Shown here: positions 1 through 8,534 of the stretch, one piece after another | How the letters are laid out: every line of letters starts with the position of its first letter | How positions within the stretch are numbered: the stretch's first letter is position 1 | From: Phycisphaerae bacterium | GTDB taxonomy: Bacteria; Planctomycetota; Phycisphaerae; Phycisphaerales; UBA1924 | DNA length: 64,000 nucleotides | Direction: 5' to 3' | Assembly (NCBI GenBank): GCA_002706885.1 | Contig: PAKY01000006.1 | Coordinates: forward strand, 48,421 to 112,420 | Made by a program: the position numbers and the translations under genes | The notes under the pieces: generated by a model | What the model saw: only the letters and a program-made list of their open reading frames with translations | Database searches by the model: none | What the model was told of the DNA's origin: nothing

Positions 1-156
1 CGGTGCAAGCGATCCGACAAGGACCGTTGCATCAACGAGGAGCCGGCGCTCGTTGAGAACGCCGAAGGCCGTCGGTGCCGCTGCCACTATCCGCTCGACG
101 GGGCGCCCCCGCCGAACGCGGCGCCCGTCGTATCGACCAGCGGTGGGGAGGCCTGA
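1..156 (+). CDS. Oligopeptide/dipeptide ABC transporter ATP-binding protein, C-terminal end (partial)
   Basis: The window opens inside this gene; 51 codons and the TGA remain. The fragment has the Cys-rich tail of the OppD/DppD family (oligo_HPY region): RCKRSDKDRC, then CRCHYPL near the end, which resembles the C-terminal cysteine cluster that follows the ATPase domain in these proteins. Its stop lies two bases before the ATG of the next ATPase gene, and OppD-OppF tandem pairs are standard for this transporter class. The call therefore rests on the tail and the neighbour, since the nucleotide-binding domain is outside the window. Confidence 0.75.
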   Translation, partial: RCKRSDKDRCINEEPALVENAEGRRCRCHYPLDGAPPPNAAPVVSTSGGEA

Positions 157-158
157 CC

Positions 159-1121
159 ATGCCGCTCGTCGAGACCCAGAACCTCTGCACACACTTCCCT
201 GTCCGAGGGGGTGTGCTGAACCGCGTCGTCGGCCATGTGCACGCGGTCAACGGCGTCAACCTCTCCATCCGCGAGGGCGAAACGGTCGGCGTCGTTGGCG
301 AGTCGGGCTGCGGCAAGAGCACACTCGGCAAGACCCTCACCCGACTCATTGACCCCACCTCGGGCGTCATTGCCTTCGACGGCGATGACATCACCGGCTT
401 CAGCCATGAGGAACTGCTTCCGTACCGCCGCCGGATGCAGATCATCTTCCAGGATCCTTATTCGTCGCTGAACCCCCGGATGACGGTAGGGGCCCACATC
501 AAGGAAGCGGTCAGGAAGCACAACGTGGTGCCGGCCGCCGAGATCGACGGCTACGTCGATGAGATGATCAAGACCGTCGGCCTTCGCCCGGAGGTCCGCG
601 AGCGGTTCCCGCACGAGTTCTCAGGCGGCCAGCGCCAGCGTGTCGGCATCGCCCGTGCGTTGTGCGTCAAGCCCGACTTCGTCGTCGCGGACGAGCCCGT
701 CAGCGCTCTCGACGTCTCCGTGCAGGCCCAGGTACTCAACCTGATGACCGACCTCAAGGACGAATTCGGCCTGACGATGATGTTCATCAGCCACGATCTG
801 AAGGTCGTGGAGCACTTCTGCGATCGAATCCTCGTCATGTACCTCGGCTTCGTCGTTGAGGAGATTCCCTCCGACGAGATCGAGACGAACGCTCTCCATC
901 CCTATACGCAGGCTCTGCTCGGGGCCAACCCGATCGACGATCCCGACGATCGCCGCCCGCTCACCGTGCTCGAGGGCGATGTCCCGAGCCCATTCAAGCT
1001 CCCGAAGGGCTGCCCGTTCGCCGGGCGATGCCCCAAGGTCATGGACAGGTGCCGCGTGGACCGCCCGGTGCTCGAGGAGAAGTCCCCCGCGCATCGCGTC
1101 GCCTGCTGGGCCGTCGAATAG
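159..1121 (+). CDS. Oligopeptide/dipeptide ABC transporter ATP-binding protein (OppF/DppF type)
   Basis: A 320-residue ATPase that would energise import of peptides through a membrane permease pair encoded upstream of the window. Walker A is GESGCGKST (about residues 47-55), the Q-loop is IIFQDPYSSLNP (95-106), the signature is FSGGQRQR (about 154-161), Walker B is VVADEP (175-180) and the H-loop is ISHDL. The end has the oligo_HPY cysteine pattern GCPFAGRCP...C. The ATG at 159 is preceded by GGGGAGG; an in-frame upstream start at 75 would overlap the previous gene and lacks a site. It is probably co-transcribed with the preceding ATPase gene. Substrate (peptide, dipeptide or nickel) cannot be told from this subunit. 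Confidence 0.9.
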   Translation: MPLVETQNLCTHFPVRGGVLNRVVGHVHAVNGVNLSIREGETVGVVGESGCGKSTLGKTLTRLIDPTSGVIAFDGDDITGFSHEELLPYRRRMQIIFQDPYSSLNPRMTVGAHIKEAVRKHNVVPAAEIDGYVDEMIKTVGLRPEVRERFPHEFSGGQRQRVGIARALCVKPDFVVADEPVSALDVSVQAQVLNLMTDLKDEFGLTMMFISHDLKVVEHFCDRILVMYLGFVVEEIPSDEIETNALHPYTQALLGANPIDDPDDRRPLTVLEGDVPSPFKLPKGCPFAGRCPKVMDRCRVDRPVLEEKSPAHRVACWAVE

Positions 1122-1184
1122 ACGTCCAATTCGGGACAGTCTCAAGTTGTGATCAGGGGTCGAATCGCGTTTGCCACGCGGTCC

Positions 1185-1227
1185 AAAAAGAAAAAACTCG
1201 GATGCCCGTTTTACCCGGCAGCCGAGT
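1185..1227 (-). terminator. Rho-independent terminator, minus strand
   Basis: ACTCGG (1196-1201) pairs with CCGAGT (1222-1227) and TGCC (1203-1206) with GGCA (1217-1220), separated by one mismatch. Read on the minus strand, the hairpin is followed by a run of Ts interrupted by one C (complement of 1185-1196). It lies about 130 nt beyond the superoxide dismutase stop codon, so it would end that transcript. There is no T-run on the plus strand. Confidence 0.5.
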
Positions 1228-1359
1228 CATAGGAGGAGAGAGAGACAAGACACCAATAAGGTGCCACGAGCTTTCAGCCGTGCCACCCATGCGGGAAGAA
1301 AATGTGGCAGATCTTCCCAATCTTGACTCTCAGTCCCCACTTTTCAGGGCCTGCGAGGC

Positions 1360-2112
1360 TCAGTGACCCGTGTACATTCCGAACCGGCGTTCGATCTCGG
1401 GCCAGTTCACGACGTTCATGAACGCGTCGACATAGTCAGCCCGCTTGTTCTGGTACTTCAGGTAGTACGCGTGCTCCCAGACATCGATCCCCAGCAACGG
1501 TGAGACCCCGCTCACCGTCAGATCCTGATGCTTCTCCATTTGAATCACCATCAGCCGTCGCGCGATCGGCTCGTAGACCAGCCAGCCCCAGCCTGAGCCC
1601 TCCACCGCCTTCGATGCCCCCTTGAAGTGGGCGACGAATTGGCTGAATGAGCCGAAGTCCTGATCGATCCGCTCGCCCAGAGCCCCGCCAGGCCGCCCAC
1701 CGCCGCCATCGCTCGACGGCGCCATACCGGTCCAGAAGAGCGTGTGATTGACGTGGCCCGACCCGTTGAACGCGAGCTCGCGCGACCAGTGCTTGATCAG
1801 CCCCGGGTCAGCCGAGCCGGTTCGGATGCCCTCAAGTTCGCCCAGCGCCTTGTTGAGGCCCTTCACGTAGCCCGCGTGGTGTTTGTCGTGGTGGATCGAC
1901 ATCGTCTGCTCGTCGATGTGCGGCTCCAGAGCCCCCGGTTCGTAGGGGAGCGGTGGGAGGGTGTATTCGCTCTTGGACTCGTCCCACCCGAGTTGATCGG
2001 CCGACAGCGCCGCTCGCGACCCGGCGAACGACCCCGCCATCGCCGCGGCGCTCAGCCCGCCGAGCGCGCCGAGCGCGGCGCGTCGGTTGATTCCGTTCGA
2101 TTCGTTCGACAT
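1360..2112 (-). CDS. Superoxide dismutase (Fe/Mn family), Tat-exported
   Basis: Converts superoxide to oxygen and hydrogen peroxide. The 250-residue protein starts with a twin-arginine signal (NRRAALGALGGLSAAAMAGS), so it is likely exported folded across the inner membrane. The enzyme part has the family metal ligands: His in MSIHHDKHHAGYVKG, His in SGHVNHTLFW, and Asp/His in DVWEHAYYLKYQ. ATG 2112 is preceded by GAAGGAG; an upstream in-frame extension to 2199 would place non-signal sequence before the Tat motif. The metal (Mn or Fe) is not decided here. It follows the LURP-one-like gene by 58 nt on the same strand. Confidence 0.93.
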   Translation of the reverse strand: MSNESNGINRRAALGALGGLSAAAMAGSFAGSRAALSADQLGWDESKSEYTLPPLPYEPGALEPHIDEQTMSIHHDKHHAGYVKGLNKALGELEGIRTGSADPGLIKHWSRELAFNGSGHVNHTLFWTGMAPSSDGGGGRPGGALGERIDQDFGSFSQFVAHFKGASKAVEGSGWGWLVYEPIARRLMVIQMEKHQDLTVSGVSPLLGIDVWEHAYYLKYQNKRADYVDAFMNVVNWPEIERRFGMYTGH

Positions 2113-2170
2113 CGCTGAAGCTCCTTCGTTTCCGGGGGCCGCTCGATCGACGGCGGCCCACAGAAAGAGC

Positions 2171-2764
2171 CTACGACTGTCGCCCCTCGATGGCTGCAAT
2201 CAGCGCGACCGCTCCGATGAGCGACAGTTCATCCAGCGGCGAATCGTCCCGATGGACGGCAACCCCCATTTTGAAGATCAACGGGTTGAAGTGCTGGCGA
2301 AACGTCGCGATGTGATCGCCCTTCGCGCCTCGGTTGAGGTGATACCGCTGAGGAAAGATCATCGCGGCGGACCCTCCGTAGCGGCGCACGAATGGGGCGA
2401 CCGCTCCCCGCTCGGTGATGGTCGCGATCTGACTGTCTTCGGGGTCGAAAACCTTCCATTCATCGCGCACGAATGACGACTTGATCCCCGATTGCTGGAG
2501 CGAACAGACCAGGTCGCCCTCGGGTGTGTGGACTTCGTATCTCGCGCCGATGTCGATGACCTGCTTCGTCCACAACCTGAGGAGCTCCGACGATTTCGTC
2601 TCGTCGGTATAGATCCGGATGTCCTCGCGGAACTCGAACGCCTTTTGGCGGCAGAACCCGATCACCCGTCCCTCGGCGTCGAGGACCTGAAACGACGCTC
2701 CGAAGACGGTGAGGACTTTCCGTCGGAGCGTGTACCGGTCACCACGCCTCGCGCGCCCAAGCAT
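2171..2764 (-). CDS. LURP-one-related / phospholipid scramblase-like protein
   Basis: A 197-residue protein with the barrel sequence style of the LURP-one-related (Tubby C-terminal-like) family: KVLTVFGASFQVLDAEGRVI near the start, repeated short strands, and HLNRGAKGDHIATFRQHFNP followed by a single hydrophobic helix (LSLIGAVALIAAIEG) at the end. Members of this fold are related to scramblases and often bind membranes; no reaction can be assigned. I chose ATG 2764 because GGAGA lies six bases upstream; a GTG at 2785 would add seven residues without a good site. Same strand as the dismutase gene that follows. Confidence 0.75.
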   Translation of the reverse strand: MLGRARRGDRYTLRRKVLTVFGASFQVLDAEGRVIGFCRQKAFEFREDIRIYTDETKSSELLRLWTKQVIDIGARYEVHTPEGDLVCSLQQSGIKSSFVRDEWKVFDPEDSQIATITERGAVAPFVRRYGGSAAMIFPQRYHLNRGAKGDHIATFRQHFNPLIFKMGVAVHRDDSPLDELSLIGAVALIAAIEGRQS

Positions 2765-2796
2765 GCGGTCTCTCCATTGACTCACTGGCGGCGATA

Positions 2797-2845
2797 GAAA
2801 ACGCCCCGATGACCCCCGCCGAGTTGGCGATGGTAACCGGGGCGT
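2797..2845 (-). terminator. Rho-independent terminator after tsf
   Basis: ACGCCCCG (2801-2808) pairs with CGGGGCGT (2838-2845), an 8-bp perfect stem. On the minus strand the stem runs straight into TTTT (complement of 2797-2800). It begins about 35 nt past the tsf stop and also lies just upstream of the LURP-one-like gene, so it would insulate that gene from rpsB-tsf transcription. Confidence 0.6.
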
Positions 2846-2880
2846 CCATTCCTATGCGTGCTCTACGGTCGACCGCGGAC

Positions 2881-3696
2881 TTACTCGGCGGGCTCGCCGA
2901 CTTCCCAGCGGTAGAACGCGGTGATCGTGCCCGGGGCGACGACGTCCTTGATGGTCTTGGACTCGTCCATCACGAACTTCTGCTCGAGCAGAGCGACCTC
3001 GGCGTAGAACTTCTTCATGCCGCCCTCGACCATCTTCTCGGCGATCTCCTGCGGCTTTCCAGATTCCATCGCCTGATCGATGCGGAACTTCCGCTCCTTC
3101 TCGACCATCTCGGCGGGGACGTCGTCCTGGCTCACGCCGAGCGGACGCGGGACGGCGGCCGCCACGTGCATACCGACCTGGCGGAGGGTGTCCTCGCTCA
3201 CGTCACCCTTGGCGGCGAGCAGGACGCCCGTCTTGCCGTCATGGTGAACGTACATGCCGAACACGGTGTCGCCGCCACCGACCACGCGCCGGGCGCGGCC
3301 GAGCGAGATGTTCTCGCCCGTCGTGATCTTGATGTTGTCGACGAGCTTCTCCATGTCCTCCGTCGCCGCGATCGTGCCCTCATCGGGCGCGACGGCGGCC
3401 TGCTCGGCGAGCTTCTGGGCGGTGGCGACGAAGTCGTCGTTGCGGGCGGTGAAGTCGGTCTCGGCCTTGAGCTCGACGATCGCCGCGGCGTCTCCGGTCT
3501 TGGCGATGGCGATGCGGCCCTCGCCCGCGGCGCGGTCGGCCCGCTTCTCCATCTTGCCCTTGAGCTGCTTGCGGAGGTGCTCCTCGGCGGCGTCGACGTC
3601 GCCGCCGACCTCCACGAGGGCCTTCTTGCAGGCCATCATCGAGAGGCCCGTGCGGTTCCGCAAGCTCATCACGTCTTTGGCGCTGATGTCGGCCAT
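2881..3696 (-). CDS. tsf: Translation elongation factor Ts
   Basis: Nucleotide exchange factor that recharges EF-Tu with GTP. The 271-residue protein opens with the UBA-like domain typical of EF-Ts (VMSLRNRTGLSMMACKKAL, then VGGDVDAAEEHLRK) and contains the core motif ETDFTARNDDFV that contacts EF-Tu. Length is close to the E. coli protein. It lies 78 nt downstream of rpsB on the same strand, the usual bacterial order rpsB-tsf. ATG 3696 is the obvious start because the conserved N-terminus follows at once. Confidence 0.97.
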   Translation of the reverse strand: MADISAKDVMSLRNRTGLSMMACKKALVEVGGDVDAAEEHLRKQLKGKMEKRADRAAGEGRIAIAKTGDAAAIVELKAETDFTARNDDFVATAQKLAEQAAVAPDEGTIAATEDMEKLVDNIKITTGENISLGRARRVVGGGDTVFGMYVHHDGKTGVLLAAKGDVSEDTLRQVGMHVAAAVPRPLGVSQDDVPAEMVEKERKFRIDQAMESGKPQEIAEKMVEGGMKKFYAEVALLEQKFVMDESKTIKDVVAPGTITAFYRWEVGEPAE

Positions 3697-3774
3697 CTGT
3701 ATCGTCTCCGAATCGTTTCTGGCGTCTTGTCTGTGGCGAGATCGCCGCTCCCGAGGCGAGCGGCGGTTCGTGCG

Positions 3775-4656
3775 TCAGTTGTCCGCGTTGGCGGGCTGGG
3801 GCTTGCCGGAGGCCGACCCGGCGGTGTCGCCGTCGCCCGAGCGAGAGGGCGAGTCGCCCTCCTTGGTGTCGCCGACGCTCGAGTCGTCCGCGCGGAACTG
3901 GGCCCGGCTGCTCCGCCGGCGCTGGGCCTCGCTCGAGGTCTCGGCGCCGTCGTCGCCGTCCTGACGCTGGGTCCGCTGCTGCTTGCCGTCCGCGATCGCG
4001 GCGCAGAGCTCGCGGACGATCACGTCGATCGAGCGCATCGAGTCGTCGTTGCCCGGGATCGGGATATCGGCGAGCTCGGGGTCACCGTCGGTGTCGATCA
4101 GGCAGATCGTCGTGATGCCGAGCTTACGGGCCTCCTTGAGGGCCGTCGTCTCGCGCCGCACGTCGATCGCGACCATCGCGCCCGGGAGCTTGTCCATGCC
4201 GCGGAGGCCGTCGAGGTTCCGCTTGATCTTCTTCATCTCGCGACGGAGCTGGCTCTCCATCTTCTTGGAGTAGCTCTGGAAGTTGTCGTCGCGCTCGATC
4301 TGCTCGAGCTCCTCGAGCCGCTTGAGGCGGGCGCGGATCGTGCGGAAGTTCGTCAGGGCACCGCCGAGCCAACGCTCGGTGACGTAGTGCATCCCGACCT
4401 CGCCGACGCGCTGCTCGATCACGCTCTTCGCCTGTCGCTTCGTGCCGACGAAGCAGACATCCTTGCCGCCCGCGACCGACTGGGCGATGTATCGCTTGGC
4501 GAGCAGGAGGCCCTTGACGGTCTCCTTGATGTCCACGATGTGGATCCCGTTGCGCTTGCCGTAGATGTACGGCGCCATCTTCGGGTTCCATCCACCGGAC
4601 CGCTGTCCGAAGTGAATACCGGCTTCGATCAGATCTTCAACGAGCTGGCTTGCCAT
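3775..4656 (-). CDS. rpsB: 30S ribosomal protein S2 with C-terminal extension
   Basis: Small-subunit ribosomal protein. Conserved S2 blocks are present: LIEAGIHFGQRSGGWNPKMA, YIYGKRNGIHIVDI, ERWLGGALTNFRTI and the PGAMVAIDVRRE / DPELADIPIPGNDD region. The S2 core ends near residue 230, after which about 60 residues rich in Gln, Arg, Ser, Asp and Gly follow; E. coli S2 is about 240 residues, this one 293. ATG 4656 follows GAAAGAGG and gives the standard N-terminus, while a 38-residue upstream extension to 4770 has no S2 similarity. Confidence 0.96.
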   Translation of the reverse strand: MASQLVEDLIEAGIHFGQRSGGWNPKMAPYIYGKRNGIHIVDIKETVKGLLLAKRYIAQSVAGGKDVCFVGTKRQAKSVIEQRVGEVGMHYVTERWLGGALTNFRTIRARLKRLEELEQIERDDNFQSYSKKMESQLRREMKKIKRNLDGLRGMDKLPGAMVAIDVRRETTALKEARKLGITTICLIDTDGDPELADIPIPGNDDSMRSIDVIVRELCAAIADGKQQRTQRQDGDDGAETSSEAQRRRSSRAQFRADDSSVGDTKEGDSPSRSGDGDTAGSASGKPQPANADN

Positions 4657-5002
4657 CTGAGGCCTCTTTCTGGCAGCGACACCCGCGTGCTCGACCGGCG
4701 TGCGAAGCTCCCAGACAAACGGGATGCTCGCGAGGCACGCGACAGGGCGCTTCTGGGCCGCCGGACCCACCCGGGCCAGCGGCTATGTCCATGCTTACAA
4801 ACGACGAGCCCTACGGCAGGACCCGGATCCTCCCCCACCAGTCCAGAGAAGGAACGAAGGATAGGCGCGTCTCTCGATCAGAGGGCCTGATCCGTCGACA
4901 ACCGCCGATAGACCACGCTCCGCGCGGTAAAGTGTACGTCGTGCGTTAGTGCTCTCGGATCGACGTCAGGCGACCGAGAGATCGCGACCGAAGGAGACGG
5001 GG
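4657..5002. other. Divergent intergenic region between rpsB and a secreted-protein gene
   Basis: 346 bases holding the start regions of rpsB (minus) and the gene at 5003 (plus). Both genes have ribosome binding sites at the edges. I see no convincing paired -35/-10 boxes, RNA element or repeat. Small reading frames here lack binding sites and look like chance. Confidence 0.5.
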
Positions 5003-6094
5003 ATGACCGGCCAACGACTCGGAGCGATGCTCCTGGCAGTGCTTGTGATGGGCCCCGCAGCCGCTCCAGCGCCACCGTCATATCCCCCAATCGAGGAATC
5101 ATCTCCTGCCGTGCGGCGTGGCGGATCGCCAGAAGACCGAAACGCTGCGGTCGCGTACGCGCTCGCAATGTATCAGGCGCGGGCGCCTTCGCTGGCGAAT
5201 GAGTGGCATGATCTAGCGAGTGGATTTCAGAGCGCGGCTACGGAGCCGGCGGCCGAGGCTTTGGCCGCGGCGCCGACGCTCTGGTTTGCGAACGCAGACC
5301 TCGTCGCCGCGAGCCGGCTAGAGCGATGCGACTGGCAATCCTCGGTCGAACTCGGCGTCCGCTGTTCGTTGCCGCATACGTACGTCATGGGTGATGTCCT
5401 TCAATTGCTTGTTGTGCAAGGCTTTGCATGTGAGGAGATTGACGGCGATGTCGACACGGCACTGATATCGTGGGCCGCGGCGCTCCGAGCGGCTGAACAT
5501 CTCGCAAGTGGGGGCACGTTCGTTGAGTCACGCATTGCCATGCGATGGGCGCAGCGAATAGTGGCGATCGTCGAACAGCGGATCGACTTCGAGGACGTGT
5601 CGGCGGAGTCATTGACTGACTGGAGTCATGCTCTCGGGAGGTTCGATGCCGAGGACCCGTTCGGGACGCTGCTCGCCATTGAACGCGCGGTGGAGTGGGG
5701 CGTGAGGATCTCGGCGCTCGACGTTCTCGAGGCCGAGCGGATTGAGCAGAACGGCTTGGTCGGGTATTCGTTCGACGACACACCGGTTCTGCCTCGTTCA
5801 GACGCTGAAGCAGAGAAGCTCCGGCGGCTGACCATCGCCGCCCGTCCCTGGAAGGCCGCTATGCGAGAGGCATGGCTCAGACCGAGCGGCGACCTTGGAG
5901 ATGACCATGCCGCGGCGGAACGTGCTGCGGGATTTGTGAATGCCGTCACCGCCGAAGCCCGGAGCGGCGAGTTTGGTGACGCCGGAAGACTGATGCTCGT
6001 CAACGACTATGGCGCCGTGCGATCTGAGGAGCTTCGAGCGACCCGCTCGATCGGCCGGGCCCGTGCGGCCGTGCGCAAGGCGCGAGCCGAATAA
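5003..6094 (+). CDS. Secreted protein of unknown function
   Basis: I do not recognise a family. The 363-residue product begins with a signal peptide (TGQRLGAMLLAVLVMGPAAA), then a Pro/Ser linker, then an Ala- and Glu-rich, mostly helical body with repeated short blocks such as ALISWAAALRAAEHLASG, but no clear TPR consensus. Four cysteines occur in the middle of the mature part. ATG 5003 is preceded by AAGGAG at good spacing; an upstream in-frame ATG at 4949 would hide the signal peptide. It stands alone, 24 nt before thiG. Confidence 0.7.
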   Translation: MTGQRLGAMLLAVLVMGPAAAPAPPSYPPIEESSPAVRRGGSPEDRNAAVAYALAMYQARAPSLANEWHDLASGFQSAATEPAAEALAAAPTLWFANADLVAASRLERCDWQSSVELGVRCSLPHTYVMGDVLQLLVVQGFACEEIDGDVDTALISWAAALRAAEHLASGGTFVESRIAMRWAQRIVAIVEQRIDFEDVSAESLTDWSHALGRFDAEDPFGTLLAIERAVEWGVRISALDVLEAERIEQNGLVGYSFDDTPVLPRSDAEAEKLRRLTIAARPWKAAMREAWLRPSGDLGDDHAAAERAAGFVNAVTAEARSGEFGDAGRLMLVNDYGAVRSEELRATRSIGRARAAVRKARAE

Positions 6095-6118
6095 TCCGAA
6101 CCGCGTCTACTGTTCCGA

Positions 6119-6967
6119 ATGAACGTGCAAGCCTCATCCGAGCCCGGACTCGCTCCGCTTTCGCTCGCCCGTCAGACTTTCTCAAGCCGCCTCCTTGTCG
6201 GGACCGGCAAATACGCCTCCAACGACCTGATGCGGAACGCTCTCGACGCCTCGGGCTGTGAGATCGTCACGGTTGCTGTCCGGCGGGAGCGGTTGGTCAA
6301 CGAGCGGGGCGAGAGCCTCCTCGATTTCATCGACACGTCGCGGTACACCATCCTCCCCAATACGGCGGGGTGCTTCGACGCGAAGGACGCGGTTCGCGTC
6401 GCTCGCCTTGGTCGCGACCTGCTCGATCAGCTCGGCAACCCCGGCAAGGACTGGGTGAAGCTCGAGGTCCTCGGCGACCGGAAGACGCTTCTCCCTGATC
6501 CGGTCGGCACCATCGAAGCCACCAAGGAACTCGTCGCCGATGGTTTCCAGGTGCTCGTTTACTCGAGTGACGATCCGATCAGCGCGGTCCGGCTCAAGGA
6601 CGCCGGCGCCGCGGCGGTCATGCCCGCGGGCAGCCCCATCGGCAGCGGGCAGGGGGTCGTGAACCGGAACAACATCGTGCTCTGCCTCGACCTGCTCAAG
6701 GAGGGCGACGCGTCGTACCCCGTCATCGTCGACGCGGGGGTTGGGTCGGCGAGCGATGTGAGCGTTGCCATGGAGCTTGGCGCGGACGGCGTTCTCCTCA
6801 ATACCGCCATCGCCCACGCCCGGGAGCCCGTCATGATGGCCCACGCGATGCGGAAGGCCTGCGAGTCGGGTCGCCAGAGCTACCTCGCGGGGCGGATCGA
6901 GAAGCGGCGCTACGCCACCGCCAGCAGCCCGATGGAAGGCACGATTACCTACATCCCTGGCGAGTAA
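6119..6967 (+). CDS. thiG: Thiazole synthase ThiG
   Basis: Forms the thiazole phosphate ring of thiamine from deoxyxylulose phosphate, dehydroglycine or iminoglycine and the ThiS thiocarboxylate. The 282-residue TIM barrel has the Schiff-base lysine in [10 protein letters not shown] (about residue 114), [11 protein letters not shown], the phosphate-binding stretch [13 protein letters not shown] and [11 protein letters not shown]. Length is a little above the usual 255-265 because of an N-terminal lead of about 20 residues. No thiS, thiF, thiH or thiO lies next to it, and no TPP riboswitch is evident in the short gap upstream. Confidence 0.95.
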   Translation: MNVQASSEPGLAPLSLARQTFSSRLLVGTGKYASNDLMRNALDASGCEIVTVAVRRERLVNERGESLLDFIDTSRYTILPNTAGCFDAKDAVRVARLGRDLLDQLGNPGKDWVKLEVLGDRKTLLPDPVGTIEATKELVADGFQVLVYSSDDPISAVRLKDAGAAAVMPAGSPIGSGQGVVNRNNIVLCLDLLKEGDASYPVIVDAGVGSASDVSVAMELGADGVLLNTAIAHAREPVMMAHAMRKACESGRQSYLAGRIEKRRYATASSPMEGTITYIPGE

Positions 6968-6999
6968 GGGCGCAATCGAACCGCCGGGGAGAGTGAACG

Positions 7000-7872
7000 T
7001 CAAAGAGACGCGATCGCCGCCGCGATCCGACCCGCCAGGGCGGCGTTGCTGACCGCAAGTTCGATATTCGTGGTCAGCGTGCGGCCGCCGGAGCGTTCGT
7101 GCAGAGCGGCCAAGACCGCGGGCGTGGCATCACGCCCGCTGGCGCCTGCAGTCGCTCTCTCCGCCTCGGCAAGCGCAACGTCGAACTCGGCTTGGGTGAA
7201 GGCGTGCGCCTCCGGGCAGGGGTTGCAGACAAGAACGCCGCGACCGATTCGAGCGAGTTCGGCGTGGACAAAGGCCGCGAGGTCAGCTTCGTCATCGAAC
7301 CGGGCGTCGACCGGAAGGTCGGTCTCACGGACGTAGAACGCTGGGAAGCTGTCGGTCCGGTACCCAACGACTGGAACGCCGAGCGTTTCGAGCGCCTCGC
7401 GTGTCGACGCGACGTCGAGGATGCTCTTCACACCGCTGGCGACGACCGCAACCGGGAATCGGGTCAGCGCAGCCAAGTCCGCGCTGATGTCCAGACGGTC
7501 GCCGTAGCCCTTGTGAACACCCCCGATGCCGCCCGTCGCAAACACCTCCACGCCTGCGGCCGCAGCGAGCTCCATCGTGGCGGCAACGGTGGTCGCGCCG
7601 TGTGAGCGTCGATGGAGTGTCACGCCGAGGTTGGCTGTGTTCAGCTTGGGGACATGGTCGACTTCGAGCAGCAGTCGAAGCTCATCCGCTGTCATGCCGA
7701 CGGTCGGCACGCCGCGGACGACGCCAACAAGGGCGGGCGACGCGCCCGACTGCTTGATCGCGTCGTCAATCCGAACAGCGAGAGCGGGGGCGTTCGCTTT
7801 GGGGACGCCGTGGCAAAGGAGGGTGGTTTCGAGGGCGACGGCGGCCGCGGTGACGCGGGATGTGACCTTCAC
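7000..7872 (-). CDS. psuG: Pseudouridine-5'-phosphate glycosidase
   Basis: Cleaves the C-C bond of pseudouridine 5'-phosphate to uracil and ribose 5-phosphate, salvaging RNA breakdown products. Family signatures are ALETTLLCHGVP, GATTVAATM, VFATGGIGGVHKG, DISADL, ASGVKSILD and GYRTDSFPAFY; the catalytic Glu, Lys and Asp positions known from E. coli PsuG are kept. The start is uncertain: GTG 7872 gives a 290-residue protein with a normal lead before ALETT, while a TTG at 7944 would add 24 Pro/Arg-rich residues and has no clear binding site. The partner kinase gene psuK is not adjacent. Confidence 0.9.
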   Translation of the reverse strand: MKVTSRVTAAAVALETTLLCHGVPKANAPALAVRIDDAIKQSGASPALVGVVRGVPTVGMTADELRLLLEVDHVPKLNTANLGVTLHRRSHGATTVAATMELAAAAGVEVFATGGIGGVHKGYGDRLDISADLAALTRFPVAVVASGVKSILDVASTREALETLGVPVVGYRTDSFPAFYVRETDLPVDARFDDEADLAAFVHAELARIGRGVLVCNPCPEAHAFTQAEFDVALAEAERATAGASGRDATPAVLAALHERSGGRTLTTNIELAVSNAALAGRIAAAIASL

Positions 7873-7959
7873 GGCACGGCTCTCGTCGGGGAAAGGGGGG
7901 GTCAGAATGCCGGAACGCCCGCGGTCACGGGCGATCGGCGTCAATCGGTCGATCGCCGA

Positions 7960-8367
7960 TCAGGCGACGGCGTCCTTGAGGCCCTTGAGCGGGCGCACCT
8001 TGACGACGTTGCGGGCCGGCTTGGCCTTGAAGACGGTGGGCTCGCCCGTGAAGGGGTTGGTGCCCTTGCGAGCCTTGGTGGCGGGCTTGCGCTGGACGGT
8101 GACCTTCATCATGCCGGGGACGTTGAAGACGCCGCAGGCGTTCTTCTTGAGGTCGGCCTCGATCATGGCGCCCATGGTCTCGAAGACACTCGCCACTTCC
8201 TTGCGGCTGATGCCGACGCTGTCGGCGATGGTGGAGTAGATCTCCGACTTGGTGCGGGGCTTGTCCTTCGCGGCCGTGATGCGCACCGGCTTGGCGACGG
8301 CGGCGGGCTTCGCCGCGGTCTTCTTGGTGGTCTTCTTCGCGGTCTTCTTGGCGGTTTTCTTGGCCAT
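7960..8367 (-). CDS. HU-family DNA-binding protein with Lys/Ala-rich N-terminal arm
   Basis: A 135-residue nucleoid protein. Residues about 40-135 form an HU/IHF fold: KSEIYSTIADSVGISRKEVA (helix-turn-helix start), then the arm sequence KGTNPFTGEP, and the ending LKGLKDAVA. The first 40 residues are a repeated Lys-Ala-Thr tract (AKKTAKKTAKKTTKKTAAKP) like histone H1 tails. Such tails are expected to bind DNA without sequence preference and to compact it. ATG 8367 is used with GGAG 11 bases upstream. A compact gene in front of psuG on the same strand. Confidence 0.92.
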   Translation of the reverse strand: MAKKTAKKTAKKTTKKTAAKPAAVAKPVRITAAKDKPRTKSEIYSTIADSVGISRKEVASVFETMGAMIEADLKKNACGVFNVPGMMKVTVQRKPATKARKGTNPFTGEPTVFKAKPARNVVKVRPLKGLKDAVA

Positions 8368-8534
8368 CCTCAACTCCGATCAATGTGGGGACGTTGGGCC
8401 TCGGTGACCCTTTGAACGGCGGTTTTATCGGGTTTTTCTCCGCTGACCGGCAAAAACCCCGCAAAAAACCGCCGATTCGCGCGTTTCGAGCCCTTTGGGG
8501 GCGGAAAACGCGGTTTCGCGCTACCTTGTGCGCC

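Noticed and set aside
2809..4890. A 693-residue plus-strand open frame opposite tsf and rpsB
   Set aside because: It mirrors the codon bias of the two real genes on the other strand; translation is a Leu/Asp/Val/His-rich antisense pattern with no domain.
6095..6118. TPP riboswitch for thiG
   Set aside because: Only 24 bases separate thiG from the previous gene, too short for the aptamer, and no THI-box sequence is seen nearby.
7873..7944. Longer psuG start at TTG 7944
   Set aside because: The added residues are Pro/Arg-rich with no similarity to the family and no ribosome binding site; I kept GTG 7872 but with caution.
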